Assembly (NCBI RefSeq): GCF_003814705.1
Contig: NZ_RKRA01000001.1
Coordinates: 3,726,776-3,790,775, forward strand
Direction: 5' to 3'
Source of the DNA: Georgenia muralis
GTDB taxonomy: Bacteria; Actinomycetota; Actinomycetes; Actinomycetales; Actinomycetaceae
Length of the DNA: 64,000 bases
Shown here: positions 62,842-64,000 of the stretch, one piece after another
Numbering within the stretch: position 1 is the stretch's first letter
Layout: every line of letters begins with the position of its first letter
Translations under genes and position numbers: made by a program
Notes under the pieces: model-generated
What the model saw: the letters and a program-made list of their open reading frames with translations, nothing else
The model's database searches: none
Told to the model about the DNA's origin: nothing

Positions 62842-64000
62842 GGGGCCTCCGCGAGGGGCTCGGCTCGTGAGCCCCGCCCCCCTGCGTCCGCGACAGCCGA
62901 GCCCGCACCACCTGCCGCTCCAGGACCTGGCGTCGCGACACCAGCCGCGGCGTGGTCCGCTGCCGCCGGCAGCCGGATCGTCACCGTGAAGCCCTGGCCC
63001 GGCGCCGTCGTCGTGCGCCCGGACCACGAGGCCGTCGACGTCGGAGACCACCGAGATCTCCAGCCGGCTCGCCGCCGCGTGCCGGACCGTGTTCGTCACG
63101 ACCTCCTGCACCGCGCGGACGACGGCGATGGTGCGCTCCTCGTCCAGCGGTGACCGGTCGTCGTCGAGAGGGGCCCGGACGTCGTCGACGTCCAGCACGA
63201 GGGTCAGTCACGGCAGCCGGCCGACGACGGCGCGCAGGGTGGGCACGAGGCCGGCCGGCGCGTCACGGAGCTCGCCGACCGTGGCGCGGACGTCGGTGAG
63301 CAGGCCCTTGGCGATGTCCCTGGCGCGCGAGACGTGGGTCAGGGCCTCGCCGGTCGCCTGGTGGCCGGCCACCTCCAGCTCGAGGGCGAGCGCGGTGAGC
63401 TGGTGGCCGAGGACGTCGTGGAGGTCGCGGGCGATGCGCAGCCGCTCGTCGGTTCGGCTGGACGTCGCCAGCAGGGTGGTCGCCGCCCGCAGGTCGGCGT
63501 GGGTGGCGGCGAGCTCGGCCCGCGCGGCCGCCTCGCGGCGGGTGCCGACGACCACGAGCGCGGTGAAGACCTGGAACGCGAGGTAGGCGGTGGTGCTCAG
63601 CACCATCGTCGTCGTGTCCCACCCGGTGAGCGCCCCGCCCACGGCCACCGCGACCGTCTGGACGACGATGACCGCGGCGACGGCACCCACCGGCATCACG
63701 AAGGCGATCGTCGCCGTCGTGACGACGAAGAGCAGTGACGTGAAGCCGAGATCCGGTGCGAGGAGCCACACCGCCATCCCGGCGACGACGAGGGTCCCCA
63801 TCGTCGCCCGCGGGTCCCACCCCCGCGCCGCCCGCACATCGAGGCTCTCGACGGCGAAGGCGGCGACGTAGACCAGGTAGGCCGCCCACCACAGCGCGAC
63901 GACCGCGGCGTCGTCGCTCAGGCGCACCCCCGAGACGAGCACCGCTAGGCGATGTTCGGGCTGACCAACGCCTCGGCCGTCCTGCCGGGCGGGACGTCGG
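62838..64000 (-). pseudogene. DesK-type sensor histidine kinase, nonsense and deletion, 5' end outside window
   Basis: The frame is open at the right edge. Several membrane helices (from YLVYVAAFAVESL to VVQTVAVAVGG) precede the dimerisation domain with the phospho-His in RIARDLHDVLGHQLTALALE. After VGRLP a TGA (63208-63210) interrupts an otherwise continuing frame (LTLVLDVDDVRAP, VQEVVTNTVRHAAASR = N-box). After DDGAG the rest of the ATP-binding domain is missing and the frame shifts; PGQGFTVTIRLPA continues in another frame to a stop overlapping the regulator ATG. So two lesions: a nonsense codon and a ~35-residue deletion. Confidence 0.78.

Overview
The window reads as chromosomal DNA of a very high-GC actinobacterium, most likely of the order Micrococcales. 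Supporting signs are the strong G/C bias at third codon positions, many GTG starts, many 4-nt stop/start overlaps, and family content such as OleA plus fused OleBC, MetPS, DUF485/ActP, DUF305/DUF3105 and a type I Idi. The genus cannot be fixed from sequence alone. I saw no rRNA, tRNA, CRISPR array or prophage.

Layout. 1-4.1 kb (minus): end of an OleA-OleBC long-chain olefin locus, then a MetP/MetS-type transporter pair. 4.3-7.1 kb (plus): purine nucleoside phosphorylase, a conserved hypothetical gene behind a DosR-like box, a 22/23-bp tandem repeat and a TetR regulator. 7.1-9.8 kb (minus): four overlapping genes, ECF sigma factor, O6-alkylguanine methyltransferase, Tag and AlkA-like glycosylase, that look like one DNA-alkylation operon. 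9.9-18.2 kb (minus): MarR regulator, gamma-glutamyltransferase, an ISKra4-like insertion sequence with a 9-bp target duplication, a cNMP-binding protein and a cyclase-ATPase-TPR protein. 18.4-20.9 kb (plus): a 49-residue acidic protein and the DUF485/ActP acetate uptake pair. 21-28.2 kb: aldo/keto reductase, MBL hydrolase, membrane molybdopterin oxidoreductase, Idi, a secreted beta-propeller and the DUF305/DUF3105 pair.

28.5-37.3 kb: a universal stress protein behind a DosR-like box, a DUF932 protein, an SDR protein, a 5'-3' exonuclease, a patch of damaged genes (osmC and an FAD oxidoreductase), a UPF0303 protein, an asparaginase and a secreted protein. 37.3-45 kb (minus): a purine catabolism operon xdhA-xdhB-xdhC-guaD ending in a broken NCS2 purine permease. 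45.4-53.5 kb: SRPBCC, coiled-coil, DUF2254, GH13, VOC, a second AlkA-like glycosylase and a secreted propeller. 53.8-58 kb: thioredoxin with a DosR-like box, heme oxygenase, and a divergent bacteriophytochrome-PP2C phosphatase translationally coupled to a STAS anti-anti-sigma protein. 58.5-64 kb: class I aldolase, an unknown protein, an FkbM methyltransferase, a CDP-alcohol phosphotransferase broken by a 59-bp tandem duplication, and a LuxR-type response regulator with a broken sensor kinase.

Two themes stand out. First, heme oxygenase (makes biliverdin), a biliverdin-binding phytochrome with a PP2C output, and a STAS protein form a self-contained candidate red/far-red light input to a partner-switching sigma pathway. 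Second, near-palindromic GGGAC(N4)GTCCC boxes precede three stress-type genes and suggest a small DosR-like regulon. Five or six conserved genes carry frameshifts, deletions, a duplication or a nonsense codon. That is a high load for 64 kb and means either local gene decay or sequence/assembly error.
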